64,000 nt of DNA from Methanococcoides sp052057775 (GCF_052057775.1 NZ_CP195121.1:1240001-1304000); one strand, 5' to 3'; positions 28,764 to 38,223 are shown, counted from the first letter of the stretch. Notes: generated from the sequence alone by a model not told the origin. Program-made: numbers and translations.

Positions 28764-28875
28764 AATTCAGTTACTCTTTGACAAATCTTAGTATCCAAAA
28801 TGCTATCCTGAAATCAAACAAATCTAAGTGGAATTGAAGAATAATTCCACAAAGCCTGAATATCAAAAAAAGAAA

Positions 28876-28899
28876 AAATCCACATAATATAGTGGATTT
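28876..28899 (-). terminator. Terminator of tyrS copy 2 operon
   Basis: Same AAATCCAC/GTGGATTT stem and downstream T-tract (minus strand) as at 17377-17400, kept without change. Confidence 0.7.
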
Positions 28900-28902
28900 C
28901 GT

Positions 28903-29856
28903 TTACTGCAATACTTTCCTCACAGGCTCCAGAATATCATTCATATATTGTACAGCGCAATTCTTCAAGTCCCTGGGATGGAGTGCTTCATCTAAAAACG
29001 CAGACTCAAGTTCCCAATAATCATTGAATGAAAGATTGCCACCATATTTCTCAGGTCTTTTGATGACAACTTCCTCATACCGAGGGAATATGTGGTACCT
29101 GAACAACTGAAGCACTGGATTATCCTCAGCAACACCTGCCGGACAGAATGCTTTTTTGAGCTTTCTTGATATGGAATCTTCTGTATCATCCACGGATATG
29201 TAGTTATCATTTGAGGATGCCATTTTCGTGCCATCCAGTCCAAGCAGAATTGGAATATGTATGCACAGTGGTGCCTTATATCCAAGTCCGGGCAAGCCTT
29301 CTCTTGCGAGCATGTGGATCTTCCTTTGGTCAATGCCGCCAACTGCCACATCAACCCCAAGCATGGCAATATCAACTGCCTGCATCATTGGGTACACCAT
29401 CTGGGAGACCTTTGGATCATCCATCTTGCGCCCGACCTCATTCATGCTCCTCCTTGCTCTGCTAAGGGATGCAGAGCATGTGAGCCTCAGTACATTTAAC
29501 ATATACTCAGGATCCAGCTGGAAGTCAGTACCATAAACAAATCTTGTCTTCTCAGGATCAAGACCAAGAGCAATGAAGCAGCGCTTGTTATAGTCTGCAA
29601 CCTCACGTACCTCTTCCAGAGTACCTTTCTGGTTCATATATGCATGCAGGTCAGCCAGTAATACAGTGATCTCGAATCCGGCATTTTGAAGATCCAGCAG
29701 TTTGTTCACGGTCAGAACATGACCCAAATGGATCTTACCACTTGGTTCATACCCCACATATGCCGTAGGGTGCTCTTTTTCATTAAGCAGGGATTCAAGT
29801 TCCTCTTCAGTTACTACCTCTTGCACATTTCTTTTTATCAGATCAATTCCATCCAT
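28903..29856 (-). CDS. tyrS: Tyrosyl-tRNA synthetase, copy 2
   Basis: A 317-residue protein almost identical to copy 1. I count four substitutions in the aligned products (Ala/Ser, Gly/Glu, Met/Leu, Met/Arg), none in the ATP or tyrosine motifs. Both copies are therefore expected to be active. The arrangement permease-usp-tyrS is the same as in copy 1. It must have arisen by recent duplication or been kept uniform by gene conversion, as flanking methyltransferase genes differ much more. Confidence 0.92.
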   Translation of the reverse strand: MDGIDLIKRNVQEVVTEEELESLLNEKEHPTAYVGYEPSGKIHLGHVLTVNKLLDLQNAGFEITVLLADLHAYMNQKGTLEEVREVADYNKRCFIALGLDPEKTRFVYGTDFQLDPEYMLNVLRLTCSASLSRARRSMNEVGRKMDDPKVSQMVYPMMQAVDIAMLGVDVAVGGIDQRKIHMLAREGLPGLGYKAPLCIHIPILLGLDGTKMASSNDNYISVDDTEDSISRKLKKAFCPAGVAEDNPVLQLFRYHIFPRYEEVVIKRPEKYGGNLSFNDYWELESAFLDEALHPRDLKNCAVQYMNDILEPVRKVLQ

Positions 29857-29860
29857 TTCT

Positions 29861-30286
29861 TCACCTAACAACTAATACTGGCACTTTGGAATGCCTGACA
29901 ACATTCTCTGCCACACTGCCTATCAATAATCTCTCCACCCCGGTTAAACCCAGTGTGCCCATCACTATCATATCAACATCATTTTTCTTTGCATAATCTA
30001 TGATCTCTTCAACGGGCCTGCCTTTTAGCAGCACAGACTCCACTTTGATTCCAGTTTCCTTGCCGGCTTCTTCGATATCTTCAGTTGCACGTTTTCCAAT
30101 ATCAGAAAGATGTTCCTCAATTGCCTTTGCAAAACCCAGATCCCTTCGTGCGACCTCAGCATGCTCATCAGAAACAACATACACTGCATGTACCTTGCAA
30201 CCAGTAGCTTTTGCAATTTCGATACCATAAGAAATCGCATTCTTAACATTCTCTGAACCATCGGTTGCTATCAAAATTTTGTTCAT
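29861..30286 (-). CDS. Universal stress protein (UspA family), copy 2
   Basis: A 141-residue Usp domain with complete ATP motif at the C-terminus. The centre (about 55-95, HLSDIGKRATEDIEEAGKETG) differs clearly from copy 1, while the first 50 and last 40 residues are the same, a mosaic pattern. Confidence 0.88.
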   Translation of the reverse strand: MNKILIATDGSENVKNAISYGIEIAKATGCKVHAVYVVSDEHAEVARRDLGFAKAIEEHLSDIGKRATEDIEEAGKETGIKVESVLLKGRPVEEIIDYAKKNDVDMIVMGTLGLTGVERLLIGSVAENVVRHSKVPVLVVR

Positions 30287-30424
30287 TATATAACCCCACT
30301 ATCTTTTAAGTCTACAAATATTTCAAAAACAAGGGATAAAATTTGTCCCTCAATAAAATTCAATTTTCTTTGTATGGTCAGCCATGTAAAGTTAGATCCT
30401 TTGATTCATGGCCAGTCATGTCGT

Positions 30425-31525
30425 TTATTTACCCCTCTTAACATCATCAAGAGCAGGTTTGCAATCACGAGTACATTCCAATAGTGAATCGCCACCACTA
30501 TCCCAGTACATCACAAAAGTGCCTACAATTGCAATGCTTGCACCGATAATGATCCACCACCCAATAGGAACGCCCATGAAAACAGACAATCCAAGGATGG
30601 CAAAAGGCACATAGAGTGTACTAATGCTCAAACCACGGCCTACTCCAATAAGAGGATAGGATTTGTACAGAGCTATATAACAAACACCAAGAGACAATGC
30701 TGAAATTGTCATCCATATAAGGAAAGATATACTCGTAAATGTTCCCAACAATGCGGTCAACATTACATCAAAACCAAAAACGATCATCGAGACTGGAATT
30801 AGTACAAATAGCCAGATCAATGACTCGGCAATGAACCTGATAACAAGACCAGTATCCGCATCAGTCATATCCAGCACACGAGCTGCAATAGCACCTTCAA
30901 GGCCCCAACCTATAGCAGACATAAGACCCCCAAGATAACCTATCCACACACCATCAGGTGATGCAGGATTCATTATCTCGACCATCATCTGAGAAGGATT
31001 CCAGATAAAGATGCCACCAAGGATAATCATACCTATGCCCATCCAGGCTCTTCTGGTAATGCTCTCGCCATACCATACTTTTGCAGCAAAAGCACCGACG
31101 ACACTACAAAGAAGAGCAGCAGATGCTGCAAAAGCACCACCAACATACCCTATTGCAATCGTTGAACCAAATATTGCAATTGGACCACCAAAAGCTGCGG
31201 CAAAAGCATACCATTTAGAGATCCTATATGCCCGAAGTGTTCGTGGCAGATCTGCAAACTTACCCATGCTTCCGGACCATACAATTCCAGTAACTATTGA
31301 GAACACTATGGCCATCGCAGAAGTAATACAGACGGTTGCAACGAGGAAACCTGTGGGACCTTCAGGGAATATTAAGAATTCGCCATAAGGCGGGACTATC
31401 CATAACATACTAAGAGCTACATAACCTAATCCCCACAGAACAGCACAAGTAAATGCCCAAATAAACCCCCATCTAACCCGGCTCTTGTTTTCATTTCGAA
31501 TGATCGACTCCAGATCAGAATTCAT
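30425..31525 (-). CDS. Methylamine permease, MttP-like, copy 2
   Basis: A 366-residue DMT-type permease. Compared with copy 1 its ends are nearly identical and its middle (about 30-290) carries scattered changes, for example VSMIVFGFDVMLTALLGTF. Such a pattern may reflect divergent substrate preference with conversion at the ends. Start and ribosome binding site (GGAGGTG) are unchanged. Confidence 0.82.
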   Translation of the reverse strand: MNSDLESIIRNENKSRVRWGFIWAFTCAVLWGLGYVALSMLWIVPPYGEFLIFPEGPTGFLVATVCITSAMAIVFSIVTGIVWSGSMGKFADLPRTLRAYRISKWYAFAAAFGGPIAIFGSTIAIGYVGGAFAASAALLCSVVGAFAAKVWYGESITRRAWMGIGMIILGGIFIWNPSQMMVEIMNPASPDGVWIGYLGGLMSAIGWGLEGAIAARVLDMTDADTGLVIRFIAESLIWLFVLIPVSMIVFGFDVMLTALLGTFTSISFLIWMTISALSLGVCYIALYKSYPLIGVGRGLSISTLYVPFAILGLSVFMGVPIGWWIIIGASIAIVGTFVMYWDSGGDSLLECTRDCKPALDDVKRGK

Positions 31526-31550
31526 AAAAACACCTCCATTTTCAAATTAT

Positions 31551-31579
31551 TAAAAAGGCAGGAAAAGCCTGCCTTTTTA
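31551..31579 (-). terminator. Strong internal hairpin, copy 2
   Basis: AAAAAGGCAGG (31552-31562) with CCTGCCTTTTT (31568-31578); identical in sequence and position to the hairpin at 20047-20075, so it is maintained between the 39-aa and permease genes. Confidence 0.7.
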
Positions 31580-31585
31580 TTATGT

Positions 31586-31705
31586 TTATATCCTGCGAGT
31601 AAATGTACGTCCTATGTACAATGCCAGCAAGTCCAGGAACAGGATCAGTGCCAGATATACATAGTCTGCACCTGCAAACGCCCAAACTCCTTCAATGTGG
31701 AACAT
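31586..31705 (-). CDS. 39-residue single-span membrane protein, copy 2
   Basis: Protein sequence the same as at 20082-20201. The last codon is ATA here and ATC there, both isoleucine, so the only change in 120 bases is silent. GGAGG lies upstream as in copy 1. Confidence 0.65.
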   Translation of the reverse strand: MFHIEGVWAFAGADYVYLALILFLDLLALYIGRTFTRRI

Positions 31706-31707
31706 TT

Positions 31708-31995
31708 TTAAGCCTCCAGAAGTTCTTTTACACGAGCTTTCCCAAAATCACTCATTTCATACTGGTATAAAACCTTTCCAGATGCGAAATGAGAACCATC
31801 GTCTGCAGCCACATCCTTAACAGTGAAAATTCCACCTGCAGTAAGTTCAGTCATCCAGAAACGTGCCATCCATTTCCAGTAATCGCCTGATTTTCCATAT
31901 TCTGCAAGAAGTTTGCTTATAAGCTCATAGTCCCATCCTTCCCCAGTTTCATAGAGAATCTGGACAAGTCTTGTTTTCATAGGTAAAGTTGTCAT
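31708..31995 (-). CDS. Small winged-helix-like protein of methylamine operon, copy 2
   Basis: A 95-residue protein differing from copy 1 by Asn/Thr and Phe/Leu only. It again lies between the MtbP-like permease and the 39-aa gene, which supports a fixed functional association with the transporters. Confidence 0.7.
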   Translation of the reverse strand: MTTLPMKTRLVQILYETGEGWDYELISKLLAEYGKSGDYWKWMARFWMTELTAGGIFTVKDVAADDGSHFASGKVLYQYEMSDFGKARVKELLEA

Positions 31996-32023
31996 ATTTA
32001 TCACCTCATTTTATTCCAAACCA

Positions 32024-33088
32024 TCATTCTGAACGAGTAGATTCAAGCAGTGATTCACCACTGTCCCAGTACATGACAAAGATGCCAACTACTGCGATGA
32101 TCGCACCAGCAACTACCCACCAAGCAGTCGGGATACCCATGAAGACATATAATCCGATGATAGCAAAGAGAACGTAGAGAGTAGAAATACTCATACCACG
32201 ACCGACTCCGATCAAGGGATAGGTCTTCCACATGAATACATATGAAAAGTTACCAGACAGGACTGCGATTGAAGTCCAGATAATGAAAGATGGACTTGAG
32301 ATTGCTGCACCAAGTGCAGTAGCCACAGCACTAGGACCAAGAAGAAGCAAGTAGATAGGCCAGATTATAACGACCCAGATCATCAACTCACTAAAGAAAC
32401 GAGTGTGCAGACCAGTATCCGAATCGGTCAGATCAATAACACGTCCGGCAATAGCACCTTCAATACCCCAGCCAATAAATGATGCAATTGCACCAAGATA
32501 TCCCAGCCAGAGCCCAGCCGGAGCTGCTGGATTTGTGATCTCTGCAATTGTCTGGACCGGATTCAGGATGAAGACGCCTCCAACGATCATAATACCTATA
32601 CCCATCCAGGCTCTCTTGGTGATGTTTTCACCATACCACCATTTAGCGACAAATGCACCTATAACAGATGTCAGGAGCGCAGCAGATGCTGCAAATGCAG
32701 CGCCGATGTAACCTATAGCCAGTGTGGTACCATAGATCGCAATTGGACCTCCAAGGGCTGCTGCAAAAGCATACCACTTAGAGATTTTATAAGTGCGAAG
32801 TGTTCTTGGGAAATCAGCAACTTTCCCGGTTCCACCAAGATAAAAAATACCCAATAAAATAACAGTAATAAATATTTGAACGGTCAATATTGTGGCGGTT
32901 GCCACCATCATCCCCATGGCACCCTCAGGGAAAGCTGTGAATGTATCCATAGGCGGTACTATCCATTGCATTGTGAAGGCCACGTAAGCCAGACCCCATA
33001 GGATTGCACAGATGAATCCAATGATGAAGCCCCACCTTACACGGTTCTTGCTTTCTTTTTTAATTAGCTCATTTAGATCAGCAGTCAT
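32024..33088 (-). CDS. Methylamine permease, MtbP-like, copy 2
   Basis: A 354-residue DMT-type permease. The C-terminal part (after YVLFAIIGLYVFMG) matches copy 1 exactly and the N-terminal two thirds are diverged. Unlike copy 1 it does not follow mtbB; here it is divergent from mtbC and so is expressed from its own promoter. A minus-strand TATA-like box lies near 33174-33182. Confidence 0.82.
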   Translation of the reverse strand: MTADLNELIKKESKNRVRWGFIIGFICAILWGLAYVAFTMQWIVPPMDTFTAFPEGAMGMMVATATILTVQIFITVILLGIFYLGGTGKVADFPRTLRTYKISKWYAFAAALGGPIAIYGTTLAIGYIGAAFAASAALLTSVIGAFVAKWWYGENITKRAWMGIGIMIVGGVFILNPVQTIAEITNPAAPAGLWLGYLGAIASFIGWGIEGAIAGRVIDLTDSDTGLHTRFFSELMIWVVIIWPIYLLLLGPSAVATALGAAISSPSFIIWTSIAVLSGNFSYVFMWKTYPLIGVGRGMSISTLYVLFAIIGLYVFMGIPTAWWVVAGAIIAVVGIFVMYWDSGESLLESTRSE

Positions 33089-33286
33089 ATTACAAACTCC
33101 ATTTTTGCGTTACTAAACAACAGTAGTTGTTCGTACATAATAAGTCACCAGTCATAATATTTAAAAGTTTCTTTATAATAGTAATCTTTATATACTAAAA
33201 AAATACAAATGTTTAAATACTAGAGATTAATATTTAGAAATTGTTGGTACAAAAATCAACAAACCATATTGAAAGAAGGTGGAAAA
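33089..33286. promoter_or_regulatory. Divergent promoter region mtbP-like / mtbC copy 2
   Basis: AT-rich 198 bases. CTTTATATAC at 33186-33195 (plus) lies about 90 bases before mtbC; TATTATAAAG on the minus strand (33174-33182) lies about 85 bases before the permease. The two promoters nearly touch, so one bound regulator could control both. Confidence 0.45.
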
Positions 33287-33934
33287 ATGACAAGAGACGA
33301 AATACTGACTAAGTTGAGTGAAGCTATAGTTGACAATGATGAAGATGCAGGATTGGAAGCAATCGAACAGGGAATAAAAGAAGGACTAAGCCCTGTTGAA
33401 ATGATCGAGCAGGGACTCTCTGCCGGAATGCTTGATGTAGGAGAAATGTTCGAAGACGGTGAGATCTTCCTCCCACAGGTCATGATGGCTGCATCCACGA
33501 TGGCAAATCTTGTGGAAGTAGTACAGAAAGAGATCCCGGAAGGTGAAAAAGCAGAAAGTGCTGGAAAGATTGTTCTGGGAACCGTAGAAGGAGATGTCCA
33601 TGACATCGGTAAGAACATCGTAAAGGTCCTTCTTCAGGCTAATGGATTTGAAGTCTATGATGTTGGCAGAGATGCACCCCTGGAATCATTTATCGAGAAG
33701 GCAAAGGAAGTTGATGCAGATATCGTAGCATCCTCCGCACTGATGACAGGAACAATGCAGTTTCAGGCTACACTTGAAGAGATGCTCAAAGATGCAGGAA
33801 TCCGCGACAGAGTCAAGACAATGATTGGTGGTGCACCATGCACAGACCACTGGGCAGCAAAAATTGGTACAGATGCTTATGCAGAAAATGCCAGTGAAGC
33901 AGTAACAAAAGCTCGCGAACTTATGGCAATGTAA
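33287..33934 (+). CDS. mtbC: Dimethylamine corrinoid protein, copy 2
   Basis: A 215-residue corrinoid carrier; EGDVHDIGKNI near residue 105 and DVGRDAP/SSALMTGTM blocks are typical. ATG 33287 follows AAGGTGG; a TTG at 33269 is rejected. It diverges strongly from copy 1 and has a different leader, so it may respond to other signals. It is followed by mtbB after 30 bases. Confidence 0.94.
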   Translation: MTRDEILTKLSEAIVDNDEDAGLEAIEQGIKEGLSPVEMIEQGLSAGMLDVGEMFEDGEIFLPQVMMAASTMANLVEVVQKEIPEGEKAESAGKIVLGTVEGDVHDIGKNIVKVLLQANGFEVYDVGRDAPLESFIEKAKEVDADIVASSALMTGTMQFQATLEEMLKDAGIRDRVKTMIGGAPCTDHWAAKIGTDAYAENASEAVTKARELMAM

Positions 33935-33964
33935 AACTGACCTACAATAAATGGAAGTGTAACT

Positions 33965-35353
33965 ATGACCACAACATACTACACCAGAATGGGTGATGGC
34001 AGACGCGTTGAAATGACAAAAGAACAGATCAGGAGCGACATTGAAGACGGTATAAACAAGGCTGTCAAGAAGGCAAAAGTCTCTGATCTTTCAGATGATG
34101 AGAAAGAACATCTTCTAGAGATATTCACTGCTCCTGAGAGGGTCGTTAGCGTTAATCCTGAAGACCTGATCGTAATGAGCACTGATGTTGCACCTGATAC
34201 CATATTCATGAACTATAGCGAGTATGGTGGCGTCGGAGTTCCAACAGATACCGTAACTGCAAATATGATCGCAGAAAGAGTAACCGGTCTTGACTGTGTC
34301 ATGAACGCATTCAGAGGAGGAAACTCCAAAGGCTCTAACGTTTCAGCTATACAGATCCAGCAGGAAACTGAAATGTTACTTATGAACACGATCAACCCAA
34401 TGTTCTATGTCACCATGCCCAACTTTGGTGCATACTACAAGCCAGATGGCCCATTCGAGAACTGTGGAGACCTGATGGCAGAAGGAAAAATCGAAGAAGC
34501 CAAAAAGACATACGAAGAAATCATCCCGGCTTCAGTAAGGGACGTTTCATTCCTTGCTGAAAATGCAGCTTCTGTAGGAGCAGATGCGATCAACATCGAC
34601 ACAACAGCAGCAGCCGGCGATGCGGAATTCCTCGCTGTGCTCAAAGCAACCGAGAAGATCAAAGCAGAAACAAAGATGGGAGTTGCAATCAACATGGCAA
34701 ACCACTTTGTAATGGGAATGCATGGCGAAGTCGAGTATGATGGACAAATCCTTGGCAGTATGATGCCACACGATCAGGTCAAGATCACCGAAAAAGCAGG
34801 TGCTGACATCTGTGGTCCTGTTGCAAACACAAACACCAAGAAATCAGTCGCCTGGAATGTAGCAAGAAGTGTTGCTATCATGAAGGAAGCTTCAAAGGTT
34901 TCTAATATACCAGTACACCCAAATCTTGGAATGGGTGTCTGTGGTGCTCCAATGTCCGAAGTTCCCGGAATTGACGCAGTATCAAGAGCAGCAAAAGCAC
35001 ACGTTGAGATTGCTGGAATAGACGGATTATAGTGCGGGCTTGGTGATCCGGTAGGATTCCTGATCACAAATGAGATGTCCGTTGGTATGCACGGAATCAG
35101 AACCGCTGGTGACCTCATCATGAGAATGCAGATGAAAGGAATGAGACTCAAAGATGCAAAGGAATATGTTGCCAAGAAACTCAACACCGACGTATTCACC
35201 CTCTCTGATGAGCACGAAATGAAAGAAATCAGGGAAGAGCTTGGCATTGGTACCATCTGTGCAGTCCCGGGTCAGCCAAAGGGACTGAAAGCAAAAGCCA
35301 AGATCGCTGAAATTCTTGATATTGAGATACCCTGTGTAGACCTCCTAAGGTAA
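33965..35353 (+). CDS. mtbB: Dimethylamine methyltransferase, pyrrolysine protein, copy 2
   Basis: TAG at 35030-35032 (residue 356, context GIDGL-Pyl-CGLGDP) read as pyrrolysine gives 462 residues, the same length and Pyl position as copy 1. The two are clearly diverged paralogues throughout. The gene ends in the last convincing methylamine gene of the cluster and is followed by a terminator. Confidence 0.95.
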
Positions 35354-35360
35354 GACAAAC

Positions 35361-35400
35361 TAACTTTGTCAGAAATGGCAAAGTTATTTCTTTTTTCTTT
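35361..35400 (+). terminator. Terminator after mtbB copy 2
   Basis: TAACTTTG (35361-35368) pairs with CAAAGTTA (35379-35386), followed by a T-rich run. It starts 7 bases after the stop codon. Confidence 0.65.
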
Positions 35401-36150
35401 TCGAGTTTCTATAAATCAATGGAATCGTATCTTCAACCCCCATCTAATTCAATTTTTAATCGCATGCCCTACGGAGGCGTGCTTGACCATTTATTCTTTT
35501 GTTAAAGATAGCCCATTTACATTCTCATAGTTTAATGACTATGAAGCGCATAAGCATTAACTTAAAACTAATAAATATTAACTATAAGTGAATATGGATT
35601 GATCTAAAAGTAATATCTAATATAGAAATATTTATTTCCGATTTAGAAATACCGAAGATTAATCGAGACTTATACGAGGTCGATATTCTTAAAAAAGAAT
35701 AGACTAAAGATAGTCTATTTAGTGCTTAGACTAAGATAATAGACTATAATCCAGGATATAGACTAAAATAAAATATTACTTCAAATATCTAAGTTTATAT
35801 CCGAACTAGAATTAATATCGTATAAAAACTTATACGATACGTATAAATCTCTATGCGATAGGAATCTATCTCTAAGGGATAAGATTTTATCTCTAAGAGA
35901 TAGGTAGATAACTATAAGCGTTAAGAACTTTACTAAAATCGTTAAGAGCTTTACTAAAATCGTTAAGAATCTAACTAAATACATTATAAATATGCCGTTA
36001 AGAGGATAAATATATACTTAAAAGACATAGATATATACTTTAAGGGCATAAGTATATACTTAAGAGATATACTCGCTAGCTATAAACTCTTTTAGAAGAT
36101 ACGTAGCTAGAAGTATTTCCCATACTTACTAGCATGTATCCCGCTTACGA
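35401..36150. other. AT-rich, repeat-rich region; candidate replication origin of element A
   Basis: No gene is supportable in 750 bases. The segment is very AT-rich and dense in short repeats: several TAGACTA-type units at 35700-35770, TATACTTAA units at 36010-36075, and three exact 21-base tandem units at 35919-35981. It lies beside a polymerase-like fragment and upstream of the replication gene, which fits a plasmid-type origin. The function is inferred from architecture. Confidence 0.45.
35919..35981. repeat. Three 21-bp iterons
   Basis: Units starting CGTTAAGA at 35919, 35940 and 35961, each 21 bases (CGTTAAGARCTTTACTAAAAT in the first two, a looser third). A fourth CGTTAAGAGG begins at 35996. 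Two helical turns of spacing suits cooperative binding by a replication initiator. Confidence 0.65.
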
Positions 36151-37089
36151 TCACTCGTTTACATTGTTCCAGTACAGATACTGCACCAGTTTCTTAGTCG
36201 CTTTAGTATCCATCCTGAATTTAGATCTGTTCTTACGTATCTTTCGTTTGATTTTTGCCAAAGTACCTCTGTTAACACCCAAATTTTCAGCTGTGTTCTG
36301 AGGAAATTCCAGCAACTTATCGAGGATCTTTTCCCTTTTATCATTACTAAGGAATACCTGTGGTTGCCTGCCTTCTAATATCTGCTCATCGATCTTGTTT
36401 GTCTCTTTTCCAATGGGCATTATTCCATCGGCATATATGTGCTTTCTTTCCAGCACACCAGTGACACAGTTAAACTTTACTTCCCGATGGTCTACATACT
36501 GCATTATGGTCTTGCTCAAAGGTTTGAAGTATTTCATGCCTTTCTTGACCTTGCCTGTATACAGATCGATAAACTTACCGTAAACTACTGTTTGTGAATC
36601 GCTGGTATAGGGTACCAGAGGTTTCACAGATGTATTCCCTTCCAGAGTTGTCTGGAATCCTGTATACGCAAAGTTAAATGGTTTTATCCTTTTTCCCCAT
36701 GGTCTCAACTTATTAACGGTTTTGAAATAATCCAGGATTTCAGGGGTGCTCACAGTAAACTTGGATAATGAATAGAGCATACCGTACTTCTCTACTATCT
36801 CTTCCAATGTAATCTTCTCGTGGTGTAAGCCAAGTATATCATACCATACTTCTGCATGCCAGTCATCATTCTCATTGGGAAATGGATTGGCAAGATGTCC
36901 AAGACCATGAAGTTTGTAGGATCTGTCTTCACCCATTCCTGCAAGTTCAATCCTGTCCTCATTCAGCGTGTAAAGGGAATACCGTTTACTGCTGATCCCA
37001 TAAAACAGAACATTATCCCATTCTTTCTTAAGCAATTCAATCTCTTCAAATTCTGGAAATGATAAAAGATAATACTCAACTGGAATCAA
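36151..37089 (-). pseudogene. Probable C-terminal fragment of a family-B-polymerase-like protein
   Basis: A 312-residue frame. SSKRYSLY near residue 32 followed by YKLHGLGHLANP resembles the KKRY region and following part of certain plasmid/viral B-type polymerase relatives. The palm motifs A-C that should precede it are absent, since the frame starts directly at the window of the thumb-proximal part. A helix-turn-helix-like end (TAENLGVNRGTLAKIKRKIRK) follows. The upstream region carries an unrelated remnant, which suggests truncation by recombination. The family call is from memory and tentative. Confidence 0.4.
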
Positions 37090-37124
37090 AAAAGTTACTC
37101 ATTAACAGAAACTTCGTTATCCCA

Positions 37125-37260
37125 TTACTCAAGTCTCTCTGTCACATGTGCATTAAGTGTAAAAGGCTTATCAGCCTCTGCATTTTTCTTCATATGATGC
37201 AAGGTTCCTTTTGAAAAACCTAACTTTTTCATCTCTTTATTGTCTTTGATATATTCCAGT
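37125..37260 (-). pseudogene. Remnant encoding a conserved peptide (copy A2)
   Basis: The minus-strand frame reads EMKKLGFSKGTLHHMKKNA then EADKPFTLNAHVTERLE and stops at TAA (37125-37127). It extends the peptide seen at 23983 and 50930 towards the N-terminus and shows a helix-turn-helix-like segment (LGFSKGTLHHMKK). No start codon or upstream domain is present. Confidence 0.5.
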
Positions 37261-37454
37261 TACCAAAATAGGATGCACATTCACTGATGTCCTACCTCTT
37301 CGGTAAAACCCCATCCTTGTTATTCTAATTTTGTTTATTTTTAGTATAGGCTAACTGATTCAACTAGTAGAAATTGTTTAACATTAACTTATAGTATAAT
37401 TAATTCTATATTTTGGGATATAAAATAATATAATGTTTTGTATATGGTGAAATT

Positions 37455-37595
37455 ATACCAAAAATTCAGGAATCGAACAATAGATTTTTTATTACAATCC
37501 CCAAAGACATAGTTAAGCTTAAAGGATGGAAAAAAGGAACAGTTTTAGAGTTCCGAGAACAAATGGGTACTGTTTGTTTAGTAGAAATAAGATAA
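37455..37595 (+). CDS. AbrB/SpoVT-like 46-residue DNA-binding protein (non-ATG start?)
   Basis: The product reads PKIQESNNRFFITIPKDIV then KLKGWKKGTVLEF, a swapped-hairpin AbrB half-domain. The element B homologue (50528-50668) starts with ATG after AAGGTGATTTT; here the matching codon is ATA behind TGGTGAAATT. The rest of the frame is intact and similar, so the gene may use ATA or be newly inactivated. A role in control of element genes is inferred. Confidence 0.55.
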   Translation: MPKIQESNNRFFITIPKDIVKLKGWKKGTVLEFREQMGTVCLVEIR

Positions 37596-37871
37596 TCTAC
37601 TTTAAAGCATAATCTCTTTTTCTATTGCGGCAACTCAGCAATTCCACTTTTATCTAATTCAACTTATTTTTTATATGTAACTACTATGTTCTACAAAAGT
37701 TTTGTAATGTGGAATAAAACTATTGTAATGTGGAATTTAATCACAATTGATCAAAAGCGACATCATAAGAATTCTTTATTTTTTACCGATATTCCTACGG
37801 TTTATATAGTAAGATAAATCTGTATTATTTGTTAATAAAAAATATTAGCAATATTTATGGAAGTGAATTCA

Positions 37872-38021
37872 ATGAGGAAAAAAATAATTGTATCGTTTAC
37901 GTGCGATCCAAGAGTCATAAAACACATTGATGCTGTACGAGGTCCTCTCTCAAGAAGTGCATTAATGAATCTAATACTTGCAGATGCAATAGGAATGGAG
38001 AATACACCTAAAATAGCTTAA
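37872..38021 (+). CDS. Ribbon-helix-helix-like 49-residue protein
   Basis: MRKKIIVSFTCDPRVIKHIDAVRG followed by PLSRSALMNLILADAIGM: a basic beta strand, two helices and a turn with LSRSALM match small RHH (CopG/MetJ-like) repressors, which control plasmid copy number or partner operons. It starts at ATG behind GGAAGTGAA. A hairpin follows its stop. No equivalent was noticed in element B. Confidence 0.6.
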   Translation: MRKKIIVSFTCDPRVIKHIDAVRGPLSRSALMNLILADAIGMENTPKIA

Positions 38022-38041
38022 TTGCGATCATAAAAAGAATA

Positions 38042-38069
38042 GGTGCTGATTGTTGCAGCAATCAACACC
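38042..38069 (+). terminator. Hairpin after the RHH gene
   Basis: GGTGCTGATTG (38042-38052) pairs with CAATCAACACC (38059-38069) with one mismatch and a 6-base loop. A second palindrome, CAACAAT/ATTGTTG, lies at 38118-38138 and may be an operator for the following operon. Confidence 0.5.
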
Positions 38070-38223
38070 GAAAGAGCAGGATTTTGTAATCCCTATCCTC
38101 CAGATAGAGGTTGATGTCAACAATATATATAATTGTTGCAAAATCATGCCTTCTTTTTTGGTCCTGGACGGAATACATGAAAACTAAGGACTGTAAAGCA
38201 TACCGTAAAGAGAACGCAAAGGT

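Noticed and set aside
35700..36080. CRISPR array in the repeat-rich region
   Set aside because: Units are short, contiguous 21-mers or scattered short motifs without unique spacers; no cas genes are nearby. Iterons fit better.
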